Below are positions 17,757-26,520 of a DNA stretch of 64,000 nucleotides, piece by piece. Position numbers and translations under genes: made by a program. This DNA comes from Leucobacter chromiireducens subsp. chromiireducens (lineage in GTDB: Bacteria > Actinomycetota > Actinomycetes > Actinomycetales > Microbacteriaceae): the NCBI RefSeq assembly GCF_016758255.1, contig NZ_QYAD01000001.1:806001-870000 (forward strand), written 5' to 3'. The notes beneath the pieces were generated by a model that saw only the letters and a program-made list of their open reading frames with translations, was not told the origin of the DNA and did not search any database. The stretch's first letter is position 1. Each line of letters begins with the position of its first letter.

Positions 17757-19556
17757 ATGAGATCCTTGGTGACAGCGGTGATCGCGGCGATCGAGGCGGC
17801 GGCTGCCGCAGCCCTCGGCCTGGCGATCGCGGTCGTGCCTGCGCTCGTACTGTGGGCGGTCACCTTTGGGCTCGCAGCCGAGCCGAGCGCGGTCTTTGCG
17901 GGCGGCGCCGCGGTGTGGTCCCTGGGCCACTTCGCGCCGCTCACGTTCACGCTGACCCCCGAGCTCGCGCTCAGCTTCGGGCTCCCCGCCGAGGCGTTCA
18001 CGGTGGTGCTCAGCCTCGCCCCGCTCGGGCTGACGCTCCTCACCGCCTTGCTCGCGGTGCGCGCCGGGTGGCGCCTGGGCACGCGCGGCGGCGTGGGGGC
18101 CGCGGGCGTGCTGGGCGGCGCGTTGGGCTTTGGTGCGGCGGCGGGAGTTGTCGCCGCGGTGATCGCGCAGCTGCTGGTGTGGCCCCCCGTGCTCGCCGGC
18201 GTGGTGGCCGGCCTCGTGTACGGCGTGCCTGCTGGTCTCAGCTACCTGGTGCGCGCGGCTCGCGATGAGCACCCCTGGTGGCGGAGCACCGTGCGCGCGT
18301 TGCAGCGGGCACTCGAGCAGGTGGGCGCGCCCGGCGTTGCTGCACTCCCGGGTCGCGCCGCCGAGGTGCTGCGGCTCGCGGCAGGAGCACTGGCGGGGCT
18401 CCTCGGATTGAGTGGCCTTGCACTCGCCATCGCACTCTTCGGCGGGTACGGCGAGATCACCGCGCTCACGCAGCATCTGCAGCTCGATCCGCTCGGCTCG
18501 CTCCTGCTGTTCGGCGCACAGCTGGTACTCCTGCCGGTGGCGCTCTTGTGGGGGCTCGCCTGGCTCACCGGCGCGGGCTTCGCGGTGGGGGCGGGCACCT
18601 CGGTGACCCCGTTCGAGACCCTGCTCGGCCCCCTTCCTGCGTTGCCATTGTTCGGCGCGATCCCGCAGGGTTGGGGAGCGTTCGGTGCGCTCGCGCCAAC
18701 GCTCGTGGTGCTTGTCGGGATTGCGGTTGCGGTGCTGCTGGGCCAGCGCGCCGAGACGCGTCGCTCGTCGTGGGCCGTCGCGCTCGGCAGCGCAGCGGGT
18801 GCCGCAGTGCTCGCGGGACTTGTTGTGACCGGGCTTGCTGCGCTCGCGACGGGCTCCATCGGCCCCGATCGACTTGCGGAGGCGGGCCCTGCGCCCTGGT
18901 TGGTCGGCGGCCTTGCCGCGGCGGAGCTCGGCGCTGGGCTGCTGCTCGGCACGGCGGCGTCTCGCGTCGACGCTGCGCGGGTGCGTGAGCTCCTGCCAGA
19001 GGGACTGCCCGCAGCCTGGGGTGGCGAGCGCGAGGGGCACACCGCCGATGCGCAGGAGACGGTGCCGCTGGAGGGGCTTGCGCCGGTGAGCACGGCAACG
19101 GATCTGGCTGATGCGGCGCCTGAACCCGACGAGGTGCACGCCGAGGTGTCGGAGCTGCCGCGAGTGGGCGTGTGGCCCGCGGACGAGGGCGGCTTGGAGC
19201 TCGCCCCCGCGGATCCGGATCTCGCGCTTGCTCATCTCGATCCCGCCGCTGGAGTGCCGGCTGACTCCGCCGAGGATTCCACTCCTGAGCACGAACTCAC
19301 GTACGAACACGAGACCGTGCCTGTGGAGCCTGTGGAGCCTGTGGAGCCTGTGGAGCTGGGGGATCCCTACGACCAGGAAGCCGCTGGAGAGCCCGAGGAG
19401 GAAGACCACTCCGTTTCGGGGGGCCCGGAAGACGATGCGAACGTCGAGGAGGCCGCACTCGCCGCGTATGCCTGGGACGAGAACGCGACGGGCGAGGTGA
19501 CGCCGCCGGAGACGGGGCGCCGGCCCGGTTGGCGTCTGCGGGGCCCGGGGCGCTAG
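17757..19556 (+). CDS. DUF6350-family polytopic membrane protein
   Basis: The 599-residue protein has about ten hydrophobic segments spread over residues 1-420, followed by a hydrophilic, strongly acidic C-terminal tail rich in Glu, Pro and Asp. The arrangement is that of DUF6350 (PerM-type) proteins, which actinobacteria commonly encode near purN-purH, as here. In mycobacteria a PerM protein supports cell division. The tail contains four perfect copies of a 9-base repeat encoding Val-Glu-Pro. I chose the ATG at 17757 rather than the upstream in-frame start because of the -10-like box 7 bases before it. Confidence 0.75.
   Translation: MRSLVTAVIAAIEAAAAAALGLAIAVVPALVLWAVTFGLAAEPSAVFAGGAAVWSLGHFAPLTFTLTPELALSFGLPAEAFTVVLSLAPLGLTLLTALLAVRAGWRLGTRGGVGAAGVLGGALGFGAAAGVVAAVIAQLLVWPPVLAGVVAGLVYGVPAGLSYLVRAARDEHPWWRSTVRALQRALEQVGAPGVAALPGRAAEVLRLAAGALAGLLGLSGLALAIALFGGYGEITALTQHLQLDPLGSLLLFGAQLVLLPVALLWGLAWLTGAGFAVGAGTSVTPFETLLGPLPALPLFGAIPQGWGAFGALAPTLVVLVGIAVAVLLGQRAETRRSSWAVALGSAAGAAVLAGLVVTGLAALATGSIGPDRLAEAGPAPWLVGGLAAAELGAGLLLGTAASRVDAARVRELLPEGLPAAWGGEREGHTADAQETVPLEGLAPVSTATDLADAAPEPDEVHAEVSELPRVGVWPADEGGLELAPADPDLALAHLDPAAGVPADSAEDSTPEHELTYEHETVPVEPVEPVEPVELGDPYDQEAAGEPEEEDHSVSGGPEDDANVEEAALAAYAWDENATGEVTPPETGRRPGWRLRGPGR
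19320..19355 (+). repeat. 9-bp tandem repeat (x4) in the DUF6350 coding region
   Basis: Four perfect copies of CCTGTGGAG encode Val-Glu-Pro repeats in the acidic tail. In-frame copy-number change would be tolerated. Confidence 0.85.
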
Positions 19557-19566
19557 GGTAGAGGCG

Positions 19567-19660
19567 CAATCCACGGGAGTCCCGACGCGCGGGGCTGAGA
19601 GGGAGCACGCGAGCTCCGACCGTTCAACCTGATCTGGTTCATACCAGCGGAGGAAGGAAC
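19567..19660 (+). promoter_or_regulatory. TPP (THI-box) riboswitch
   Basis: The conserved TPP aptamer blocks are present in order: CCACGGGAGTCCCG at 19571-19584, GGGGCTGAGAGGG with the CTGAGA core at 19591-19603, ACCTGATCTGG at 19627-19637, and ACCAGCGGAGGAA at 19643-19655. The last block merges with the Shine-Dalgarno of thiB, so thiamine pyrophosphate binding would most simply block translation initiation. A -10-like TAGGGT lies at 19554-19559, overlapping the end of the previous gene. Confidence 0.95.
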
Positions 19661-19666
19661 TCTTCG

Positions 19667-20776
19667 ATGACGCCTGCACACTCCCGGCTCACGATTCGGA
19701 TCGGCGCGCGCGCTGGTCTGCTCGGCCTCACCGCACTGCTCGGTCTCGGTCTCGCGGGCTGCGCCCCGGCGACGCCCGAGGCAGCCGATTCACGCGAGGT
19801 AACCCTGGTGGTGCACTCCTCGTTCCCCAATGAGGAGTTTGCCGCCGCAGCGAGCGAGGCCACCGGCTACGAGGTGTCCGTCGTCTCGGCCGGCGATGGC
19901 GGTGAACTGACCAACAAGCTCGTGCTCACGAAGGGTGCGCCGATCGCCGACGCGTTCTTCGGCGTCGACACGATCTTTGCGTCACGACTCGTGACGAACG
20001 ACGTGGTGGAGCCCTACCGCCCGCAGGGCCTGTCTGACGCGTTCACGTACCTCGCAATTGGAGCGGACGGGGGTGCGGTCTCGGGCGACGCGGACTACGC
20101 GCTCACCCCGATCGACCAGGGTGCAACCTGCATCAACATCGACCCGGCCTGGTTTGCTGAGCACAGCATTGCCGAGCCGAAGAACTACGAGGACCTCGCG
20201 AAGCCCGAGTACCGCGACCTCACCGTGCTGCTCGACCCGACCGCCTCATCGACGGGCGCATCCTTCCTCGTTGGCACCGTCGCGAAGTTTGGCGAAGACG
20301 GCTTCGCCAAGTACTGGCAGAGCCTCATCGACAATGGTGCGCGCGTGGAGCAGGGCTGGAGCGACGCGTACAACGGCCAGTTCACGCAGGGCGGCGGCGA
20401 AGGTACCAAGCCGATCGTGGTGTCGTACGGTTCGTCACCCGCCTTCACCGTGACGGAGGATGGTTCCGCCACCACGACGAAGGCGCTCCTCGACACCTGC
20501 TCGAACCAGGTGGAGTACGCGGGTGTGCTCGCCGGCGCGGCGAACCCCGCCGGTGCGCGTGCGGTGCTCGACTACCTCGCCTCCGGTGAGTTCCAGGCGA
20601 CGATCCCCGACAGCATGTACATGTACCCGGTCGACACCGAGGTGAGCTTGCCCGAGTCGTGGGCGGAGTTTGCTCCGATCCCGAGCGAGGCACAGCTGAA
20701 TGACCTGCCGAGCGCCGAGATTGAGCTTGGCCGCGAGGGCTGGCTGAAGACGCTGAGCGAGCAGATCGGCCTCTAG
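19667..20776 (+). CDS. thiB: thiamine ABC importer substrate-binding lipoprotein ThiB
   Basis: The 369-residue protein has an N-terminal lipoprotein signal whose lipobox is LAGC (Cys about residue 32). The mature domain begins VTLVVHSSFPNEEF and continues with GELTNKLVLTKGAPIADAFFGVD, typical of thiamine/thiamine-phosphate binding proteins of the ThiB family. The TPP riboswitch immediately upstream supports the substrate. It is anchored on the outer face of the membrane. The permease gene follows after one base. Expression should fall when thiamine pyrophosphate is plentiful. Confidence 0.94.
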   Translation: MTPAHSRLTIRIGARAGLLGLTALLGLGLAGCAPATPEAADSREVTLVVHSSFPNEEFAAAASEATGYEVSVVSAGDGGELTNKLVLTKGAPIADAFFGVDTIFASRLVTNDVVEPYRPQGLSDAFTYLAIGADGGAVSGDADYALTPIDQGATCINIDPAWFAEHSIAEPKNYEDLAKPEYRDLTVLLDPTASSTGASFLVGTVAKFGEDGFAKYWQSLIDNGARVEQGWSDAYNGQFTQGGGEGTKPIVVSYGSSPAFTVTEDGSATTTKALLDTCSNQVEYAGVLAGAANPAGARAVLDYLASGEFQATIPDSMYMYPVDTEVSLPESWAEFAPIPSEAQLNDLPSAEIELGREGWLKTLSEQIGL

Positions 20777-20777
20777 C

Positions 20778-22508
20778 GTGGGCGAAGCGGCACCCCGCGG
20801 CAACTCCGCGGGCGCAACACCCTGGGGCATCACTGCCTGGGTGCTTGCCGTGGCGGTGCCGCTCGCGTTCCTCGCGCTCTTCTTCCTGTGGCCGGTCATC
20901 GCGCTCGTTGCGACCGGCCTCACGAGCGATGGGCGCATCGACCTCGGGGGCATCGCCGAGGTGTTTGGTGCCTCGCGCACCTGGCGCGTCATTGGGCAAA
21001 CGCTCGCGCAGGCGGGGCTCGCGACCGCGGTATCGGTCGCGCTGGGGGTCCCCGCGGCCTTCGTGCTTTACAAATTGAAGTTCCCCGGCCGCACCCTGCT
21101 CCAGGGACTCATGACCGTTCCATTCGTGCTGCCCACAGTCGTGGTGGGCGGCGCATTCTCCGCGCTGCTTGGCCCGGGCGGTCCGCTCGAACATCTCGGC
21201 CTTGAGCGCAGCCTCGTGTCGATCGTCGCGGCGCTCGCGTTCTTCAACGTCACAGTGGTGGCGCGCACCGTTGGTTCGTTCTGGGCGCGACTCGATGAAC
21301 GTGGGGTGCAGGCCGCGCGTGTGCTCGGCGCCACGCGTGCGCGGGCCTTCTGCACGGTCACCGTGCCGGCGCTTGCACCGGCGCTCGCCTCGGCGGCAGC
21401 CCTGGTGTTCCTGTTTTGCTCCACGTCGTTTGGCATCGTGCTCATCCTCGGCGGGCGTGAGTTCGCGAACGTCGAGACCGAGATCTACCGGCTCACCGTG
21501 CAGTTCCTCGATCTGCGCAGTGCGGCGGTGCTGTCGCTCGCCCAGTTCGTGCTCGTCGGCCTCGTGCTCATCGTATCGACGCGTCTGCGCCGCTCGGGGG
21601 AGCGCGCGGTTGAGCTCGCCGCGGAGGGCACGGGGGAGCGGCGGCCTCAGCTGAGCGATGCACCCGTCATCGCGGTGTTCGTTGCAACACTTGCGCTGCT
21701 CCACGCCGCACCGCTCGTGACGCTCGTGCTGCGTTCCTTGCACACCGGAACGGGCGAGTGGAGCCTTGCCAACTATGCGGCACTCGCCCGCCCGCCCGCG
21801 GACTTTCCCATCTCCGGTTCGGTGCTCGCCGCGATCGGGCGCTCGAGCCGCACCGCACTCATCGCCGCGTTGATCGCGATGGTGCTCGGCGTGCTCATCG
21901 CCCTCGTTCTGTCGCGCCGCCCCCACAGCACGGCACTTCGGCGCGGCCAGAGCCTGTTCGACGGCCTGGTAATGCTGCCCCTCGGCGTATCCGCGGTGAC
22001 ACTCGGTTTCGGCCTCCTGCTCACCATGCACAAGCCGCTCGGGATCGGCCTCGACCTGCGCACCTCGGCGGCGCTCATTCCAATCGCGCAGGCGCTCGTC
22101 GCGCTGCCACTTGTCGTGCGCGTGCTGCTGCCTGTGCTGCGCGGCATCGATCCGAGTCTCCGCTTCGCCGCGCAGGTGCTGGGCGCCCGCCCGCCCGTGG
22201 TGCTCGGAACGATCGACCTGCCGCTGCTCGGTCGCTCTGCCGGGCTCGCGCTCGGCTTCGCGTTTGCGGCGTCGCTTGGCGAGTTTGGCGCGACTTCATT
22301 CCTCGTGCGGCCGGGCGAACCGACGCTACCCGTCATCGTCGCAGAACTCATTGGGCACCAGGCTCCCGGAGCATACGGAGCAGGACTCGCGGGCGCGGTT
22401 ACACTCGGAGTGCTCACTGCCACCGCTATGCTAATCGCCGAGCGGCTTCGCATAGACCGCTTCGCCCGGACATCCGGCGGCGCCGCCGCCGGTTGGGCAG
22501 CGGTATAG
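20778..22508 (+). CDS. thiP: thiamine ABC importer permease ThiP (two fused permease halves)
   Basis: The 576-residue permease starts at GTG 20778. It consists of two homologous permease halves of about six helices each, joined near residue 285. Each half carries an EAA-type coupling loop (GVQAARVLGATRARAF in the first, RFAAQVLGARPPVVLG in the second). Fused ThiP permeases form the whole channel for ThiB. Normally a ThiQ ATPase gene follows, but the next gene is not an ABC ATPase, so the energising subunit must come from elsewhere. Confidence 0.92.
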   Translation: MGEAAPRGNSAGATPWGITAWVLAVAVPLAFLALFFLWPVIALVATGLTSDGRIDLGGIAEVFGASRTWRVIGQTLAQAGLATAVSVALGVPAAFVLYKLKFPGRTLLQGLMTVPFVLPTVVVGGAFSALLGPGGPLEHLGLERSLVSIVAALAFFNVTVVARTVGSFWARLDERGVQAARVLGATRARAFCTVTVPALAPALASAAALVFLFCSTSFGIVLILGGREFANVETEIYRLTVQFLDLRSAAVLSLAQFVLVGLVLIVSTRLRRSGERAVELAAEGTGERRPQLSDAPVIAVFVATLALLHAAPLVTLVLRSLHTGTGEWSLANYAALARPPADFPISGSVLAAIGRSSRTALIAALIAMVLGVLIALVLSRRPHSTALRRGQSLFDGLVMLPLGVSAVTLGFGLLLTMHKPLGIGLDLRTSAALIPIAQALVALPLVVRVLLPVLRGIDPSLRFAAQVLGARPPVVLGTIDLPLLGRSAGLALGFAFAASLGEFGATSFLVRPGEPTLPVIVAELIGHQAPGAYGAGLAGAVTLGVLTATAMLIAERLRIDRFARTSGGAAAGWAAV

Positions 22509-22514
22509 GGGAGT

Positions 22515-23051
22515 ATGCGCTTGGGCATGGACGCACTGGACGCGATAGTGATCGACGGACGCTCGGGATCGGGCAAGACGTCACTCGCGGACCTCCTGAT
22601 TCGACGCTTCGCGGGAGTCGGGCGCGACGCCCAGGTGTTGCGTGTGGAAGATCTGTACCCGGGCTGGGACGGGCTCGCCCAGGGTTCTGCGGCGGTCGCC
22701 GCGGCACTCGACACCGGCGCCTACCGCCGCTTCGACTGGACTGCGGAGCGTTTTGGCGAACCGGTGCGCATCGATCCCAAGCTGCCGTTAATCGTCGAGG
22801 GGTGCGGAGCCGTGACGAGCGAGAACCTGCGCGCCGTGAACGACTGGACTCGTCGGGCCGACGCGGCGCCTGCCGAGCCTCGCATTTGGTCGGTGTGGCT
22901 TGAGCTTCCGGGAGAAGAACGGCGAACGCGGGCGCTCGCGCGCGACGGGGAGACCTTCGCTCCGCACTGGCAGCGCTGGGCAGACCAGGAGGACCGCCAC
23001 TATGCGGCGCACGCGCCCTGGGACCTGGTCAACGAGGTGCTGCGCGGCTGA
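22515..23051 (+). CDS. P-loop NTPase, uridine-kinase-like, function unknown
   Basis: The protein is about 178 residues with a Walker A motif GRSGSGKTS at about residues 15-23 and a DLYPGWDGL segment like the uridine kinase/PRK family substrate loop. It lacks the ABC signature LSGGQ and the H-loop, so it cannot replace ThiQ. The ATG at 22515 is only one base from the GGGGAG ribosome site; a TTG at 22521 with seven-base spacing may be the real start. It sits six bases after thiP and may share the TPP-controlled transcript. A small-molecule kinase role is inferred from the fold only. Confidence 0.7.
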   Translation: MRLGMDALDAIVIDGRSGSGKTSLADLLIRRFAGVGRDAQVLRVEDLYPGWDGLAQGSAAVAAALDTGAYRRFDWTAERFGEPVRIDPKLPLIVEGCGAVTSENLRAVNDWTRRADAAPAEPRIWSVWLELPGEERRTRALARDGETFAPHWQRWADQEDRHYAAHAPWDLVNEVLRG

Positions 23052-23089
23052 TCAGCGCTACCGCACCGCCCAGACATTCCCGCGACGGG

Positions 23090-23101
23090 TAGACTGAGCG
23101 G
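23090..23101 (+). promoter_or_regulatory. putative leaderless -10 of purN
   Basis: TAGACT at 23090-23095 plus six bases lead directly to the GTG start at 23102. No Shine-Dalgarno is present. Confidence 0.5.
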
Positions 23102-23716
23102 GTGCTGAAACTCGCAGTTCTGATCTCCGGCAGCGGGAGTAACCTCAAAGCGCTGATCGACGCCGCGGCCGACCCCGCGTTTCCCGCGCAGATCGCGTGC
23201 GTGGGCTCGGACACCGACGCCCCCGGTCTCGCGCATGCGACGGCCGCCGGGATCCCCACATTCGTGGTGCGCCCGCAGGACTACGACGATCGCGAGGAGT
23301 GGGGCCAGGTGCTCGCCGCGGCGATCCAGGAGCACGGCGTGGGCACCGGGCCGGCCCCGGGGCTCGTCGTCTCGGCCGGCCTCATGCGCATTCTGCCGGC
23401 CGGGTTTGTTCGCTGGTTCTCCCCGAACCTCATTAACACGCACCCCGCGCTGCTGCCCCTGTACCCCGGCGCACACGCGGTGCGCGATGCGCTCGCCGCA
23501 GGCGCTACCGAAACCGGAGTGACCGTGCACGTGATCGACGAGGGTGTCGATACGGGGCCGGTGCTGCGTCAGTCCGCCGTTCCCGTTCGCCCCGGCGACA
23601 CGGAGGACGAGCTCCACGAGCGCATCAAGCAGGAGGAGCGCCCGCTCCTCGTTGCGACCGTGCGCGAGATCGCGGAGGGCACGCTCTCGCTTGCCGCCGC
23701 AACCGAACGACCCTAG
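23102..23716 (+). CDS. purN: phosphoribosylglycinamide formyltransferase
   Basis: The 204-residue enzyme starts at GTG 23102. It transfers a formyl group from 10-formyl-tetrahydrofolate to GAR in purine synthesis. The substrate-binding start [17 protein letters not shown], the catalytic [17 protein letters not shown] block (Asn and His near residues 117-119) and [12 protein letters not shown] (Asp near 155) are intact. It is cytoplasmic. It is followed after 25 bases by purH, a standard purine operon. Confidence 0.96.
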   Translation: MLKLAVLISGSGSNLKALIDAAADPAFPAQIACVGSDTDAPGLAHATAAGIPTFVVRPQDYDDREEWGQVLAAAIQEHGVGTGPAPGLVVSAGLMRILPAGFVRWFSPNLINTHPALLPLYPGAHAVRDALAAGATETGVTVHVIDEGVDTGPVLRQSAVPVRPGDTEDELHERIKQEERPLLVATVREIAEGTLSLAAATERP

Positions 23717-23741
23717 TTTCGCAACCCAACCAAGGAGCCTG

Positions 23742-25400
23742 ATGGCAGTCCAGAGCCACGATCCCAGCCTGTACGAGCACCGCGACCTGATTCCGGTACG
23801 CCGGGCGCTCATCTCTGTGAGTGACAAGACCCGGCTGCTTGACCTCGCCGCCGCGCTCGCGGGGGCTGGGGTAGAGATCGTTTCGACCGGCTCCACGGCC
23901 GCGACGATCCGCGAGGCGGGTCACGCGGTGACCGATGTGGCAGAGGTCACCGGCTTCGCTGAGGCCCTCGACGGCCGCGTGAAGACGCTGCACCCCGCAG
24001 TGCACTCCGGTCTACTTGCCGACCTGCGACTTGCGGACCACCGTGCGCAGCTCGAGCAGCTTGGTTTTGCGCCGTTCGAGCTCGTCGTGGTGAACCTGTA
24101 CCCCTTCGAAGAGACCGTCGCGTCGGGCAAGCCCGCAGCCGACGTGATCGAGAACGTCGACATCGGTGGCCCCGCGATGGTGCGCGCAACCGCGAAGAAC
24201 CACGCAAATGCCGCGATTGTCGTATCGCCGGGTCGCTATGACGAGGTGATCGCCGCGATTGCTGAGGGGGGCACCACGCTCGCTCTGCGTCGTTCGCTCG
24301 CCACCGAGGCGTTCGTGCACACCGCGCAGTACGACGCCGCGGTCGCGAACTGGTTCCTCGATCAGGAGGACCTGGAATGGGGAGATGCACCCGCGCCGGA
24401 GCTCCCCGGAGCAGGCGACGATATCGACAGCATCTTCGAGGCGACCGACGGCTACGTCGGCTACGAGGTGTTCGGGCTGCGCGAGGCTGTGTTGCGCTAC
24501 GGCGAGAACAGCCACCAGCGTGCCGCGCTCTTCACGGAGAACGAGGGCGCGGGTATTGCACAGGCCTCGCAGCTGCACGGCAAGGAAATGTCGTACAACA
24601 ACTACGTTGATGCCGATGCCGCCCTGCGCGCTGCGTTCGATCACGAGCGCCCCGCGGTTGCGATCATCAAGCACGCAAACCCCTGTGGCATCGCGGTTGC
24701 GCCCGAGGGCGCGGCTGATCCGATCGCGGCCGCGCACGAGCTTGCGCACGCATGCGACCCGGTCTCGGCGTTTGGCGGTGTCATTGCGGCGAACCGCATC
24801 GTGACGAAGGCGATGGCGGAGACGGTCGCTGAGATCTTCACCGAGGTGGTTGTTGCACCCGGCTTTGAGCCCGAGGCGCTCGCGATCCTGAGCCAGAAGA
24901 AGAACATTCGACTGCTGGTGCTGCCGGAGGACTTCACCCCCAACCCGGTCGAGCTGCGCCAGGTATCCGGCGGCTTCCTGCTGCAGGACGCCGACCGGAG
25001 CTTCGCGCCCGCTGCCGAGTGGACCCTCGCAACGGGCGAGCCTGTCGATGCTGCCGCGCTCGCCGAGCTCGAGTTCGCGTGGCGTGCGTGCCGCGCGGTC
25101 AAGTCGAACGGCATCATCCTCACGGCCGGTGGTGCCTCTGTTGGCGTCGGCATGGGGCAGGTCAACCGTGTCGACTCCTGCCGACTCGCGGTCGAGCGGG
25201 CGGGGGATCGCGCACGCGGTGCGGTCGCGGCGTCCGATGCGTTCTTCCCGTTCGCCGACGGACTGCAGGTGCTCCTCGACGCCGGCGTCACGGCTGTGGT
25301 GCAGCCTGGCGGTTCGGTGCGCGACGCTGAGGTGATCGCCGCGGCTGAGGCCGCCGGTGTGACGATGTACTTCACGGGCGAGCGTCACTTCTTCCACTAA
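23742..25400 (+). CDS. purH: bifunctional AICAR formyltransferase / IMP cyclohydrolase
   Basis: The 552-residue enzyme catalyses the last two steps of IMP synthesis. The N-terminal MGS-like cyclohydrolase domain (about residues 15-160) begins [17 protein letters not shown] and contains [10 protein letters not shown]. The C-terminal transformylase domain contains the catalytic [10 protein letters not shown] (Lys/His near residue 310) and ends [10 protein letters not shown]. The ATG at 23742 is preceded by AAGGAG. The frame is open further upstream but overlaps purN, so that extension is rejected. Confidence 0.97.
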   Translation: MAVQSHDPSLYEHRDLIPVRRALISVSDKTRLLDLAAALAGAGVEIVSTGSTAATIREAGHAVTDVAEVTGFAEALDGRVKTLHPAVHSGLLADLRLADHRAQLEQLGFAPFELVVVNLYPFEETVASGKPAADVIENVDIGGPAMVRATAKNHANAAIVVSPGRYDEVIAAIAEGGTTLALRRSLATEAFVHTAQYDAAVANWFLDQEDLEWGDAPAPELPGAGDDIDSIFEATDGYVGYEVFGLREAVLRYGENSHQRAALFTENEGAGIAQASQLHGKEMSYNNYVDADAALRAAFDHERPAVAIIKHANPCGIAVAPEGAADPIAAAHELAHACDPVSAFGGVIAANRIVTKAMAETVAEIFTEVVVAPGFEPEALAILSQKKNIRLLVLPEDFTPNPVELRQVSGGFLLQDADRSFAPAAEWTLATGEPVDAAALAELEFAWRACRAVKSNGIILTAGGASVGVGMGQVNRVDSCRLAVERAGDRARGAVAASDAFFPFADGLQVLLDAGVTAVVQPGGSVRDAEVIAAAEAAGVTMYFTGERHFFH

Positions 25401-25475
25401 TCGTTCGCGCGACCGCACCCGCGACCGCGCACACTCGAAAACCCCGACCCCTGCGTGGGGAGAACGGAACAGAAG

Positions 25476-25829
25476 ATGGAAATCGTAAAGGGAATCCTCG
25501 TGGTGCTGCACCTCGTTGGCTTCGGCGCGGTCTTCGGCAGCACGCTTGCGCAGCTGTCCATGGTGAAGGAAGCACGTGCGCGCATCACGCCCGGCATCCT
25601 GCACGGCGCGACGCTGCTGTTTGCTACGGGTCTGCTGCTCGTTGCATCCGTGTACATGATGGGCGGCACGCCGAACAACATGAAGATCGGCGTGAAGACG
25701 CTGGTGCTGATCGGGCTCATCGTGGTCATCCTGATGAACCGTAAGAAGGAGAACGTTCCGGCTGGCGTGCTCGGCGCGATCGCCGGGATGTCGCTGCTGA
25801 ACGTGGCGCTGGCGGTGCTCTGGCACTAG
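25476..25829 (+). CDS. small four-helix membrane protein, function unknown
   Basis: The 117-residue protein consists of about four hydrophobic helices with short loops. A recurrent GTPNNMKIGVKTLV segment lies between helices 2 and 3. It follows purH by 75 bases and is probably on the same transcript, which ends in a strong hairpin. I do not recognise a characterised family. The ATG at 25476 is chosen because the upstream in-frame start lies in a low-quality leader. Confidence 0.65.
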   Translation: MEIVKGILVVLHLVGFGAVFGSTLAQLSMVKEARARITPGILHGATLLFATGLLLVASVYMMGGTPNNMKIGVKTLVLIGLIVVILMNRKKENVPAGVLGAIAGMSLLNVALAVLWH

Positions 25830-25844
25830 GCACCACGCAGCAAC

Positions 25845-25891
25845 GCACGAAGGGGGCGTGGGATCATCAGGATTCCACGCCCCCTTCGTGC
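25845..25891. terminator. bidirectional hairpin terminator
   Basis: Perfect 17-bp arms (25845-25861, 25875-25891) lie between the convergent small membrane protein and META genes. Confidence 0.8.
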
Positions 25892-25927
25892 ATGTTCGGG
25901 GGTGAAGAGCGGTCGGCCCCGGGCGGA

Positions 25928-26317
25928 CTACTTACCCGCGCGGGGGAGCGAACCTACCTGGTCGCCCGACTCGTCGAACACCGCGAGCGTATCGCCGTCG
26001 AGCTTTGCCGTGTGGCCCTGCGACAGCCAGGTATCGACGCCCTCGCAGAACATCATCGTTGCACGCATCACGCCGAGCTCGATGGTGCCGTCCTTCTCGG
26101 TGTAGCTTCCGCCGATAATGTTGCAGCCATCGTTCCCGACATACTCGCCGCCGGTCTTGCCGTCCGCCGGGGTGAACTCAATCGACGGCTTCCCTTGGGT
26201 GTCAGGCTCACCCCAGGCGCCCGACACTGACGCAGCGGGCGACGAACATGCGGCGAGGAGCAGTGCGGCGGTGGTTGCCGCGAGAAGTGCGCCCGTGCGC
26301 ACGAACTGAGTCTTCAT
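25928..26317 (-). CDS. META-domain lipoprotein
   Basis: The 129-residue protein has a lipoprotein signal ending in LAAC (Cys about residue 24). The rest is a single small META/HslJ-like beta domain with a GGEYVGNDGCNIIGGSY segment and a MMFCEGVDTWL segment; the two Cys residues could form a disulfide outside the cell. META-domain proteins are linked to heat-shock, antibiotic tolerance and motility in other bacteria, but no specific role is known here. The ATG at 26315-26317 is six bases after a TACACT -10-like hexamer. Confidence 0.8.
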   Translation of the reverse strand: MKTQFVRTGALLAATTAALLLAACSSPAASVSGAWGEPDTQGKPSIEFTPADGKTGGEYVGNDGCNIIGGSYTEKDGTIELGVMRATMMFCEGVDTWLSQGHTAKLDGDTLAVFDESGDQVGSLPRAGK

Positions 26318-26329
26318 GCCGCCAGTGTA
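26318..26329 (-). promoter_or_regulatory. putative leaderless -10 of the META lipoprotein
   Basis: On the minus strand TACACT (26324-26329) plus GGCGGC precedes the ATG exactly, with no ribosome-binding site. Confidence 0.5.
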
Positions 26330-26436
26330 AGGCACCACCTGGAGAATTCACGCGGGTTTCAGTGACGCTTCGCAGACAGCTCAGATGTGTACCGTGAATG
26401 CTGCGTTCAGGTTGTCTCGTCGCCGCAGAAATACGC

Positions 26437-26473
26437 GAAGGGGCGGGGAACCCGTAGGATTCCCACGCCCCTC
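26437..26473. terminator. hairpin after the aldehyde dehydrogenase gene
   Basis: GGGGCGGGGAA pairs with TTCCCACGCCCC with one bulged base; it lies about 50 bases beyond the minus-strand stop. Confidence 0.6.
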
Positions 26474-26520
26474 CGCGGGTGCGCTTGGCGGCCTTCAGCG
26501 GGCCGCGCTGAAACGCGTGA

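Noticed and set aside
19320..19355. Short tandem repeat as a possible CRISPR or regulatory array
   Set aside because: Units are contiguous, nine bases long and encode Val-Glu-Pro in frame; there are no spacers.
22515..23051. Reading the P-loop gene after thiP as the missing ThiQ ATPase
   Set aside because: It has a Walker A motif but lacks the LSGGQ signature, Q-loop and H-loop; it resembles uridine-kinase-type enzymes.
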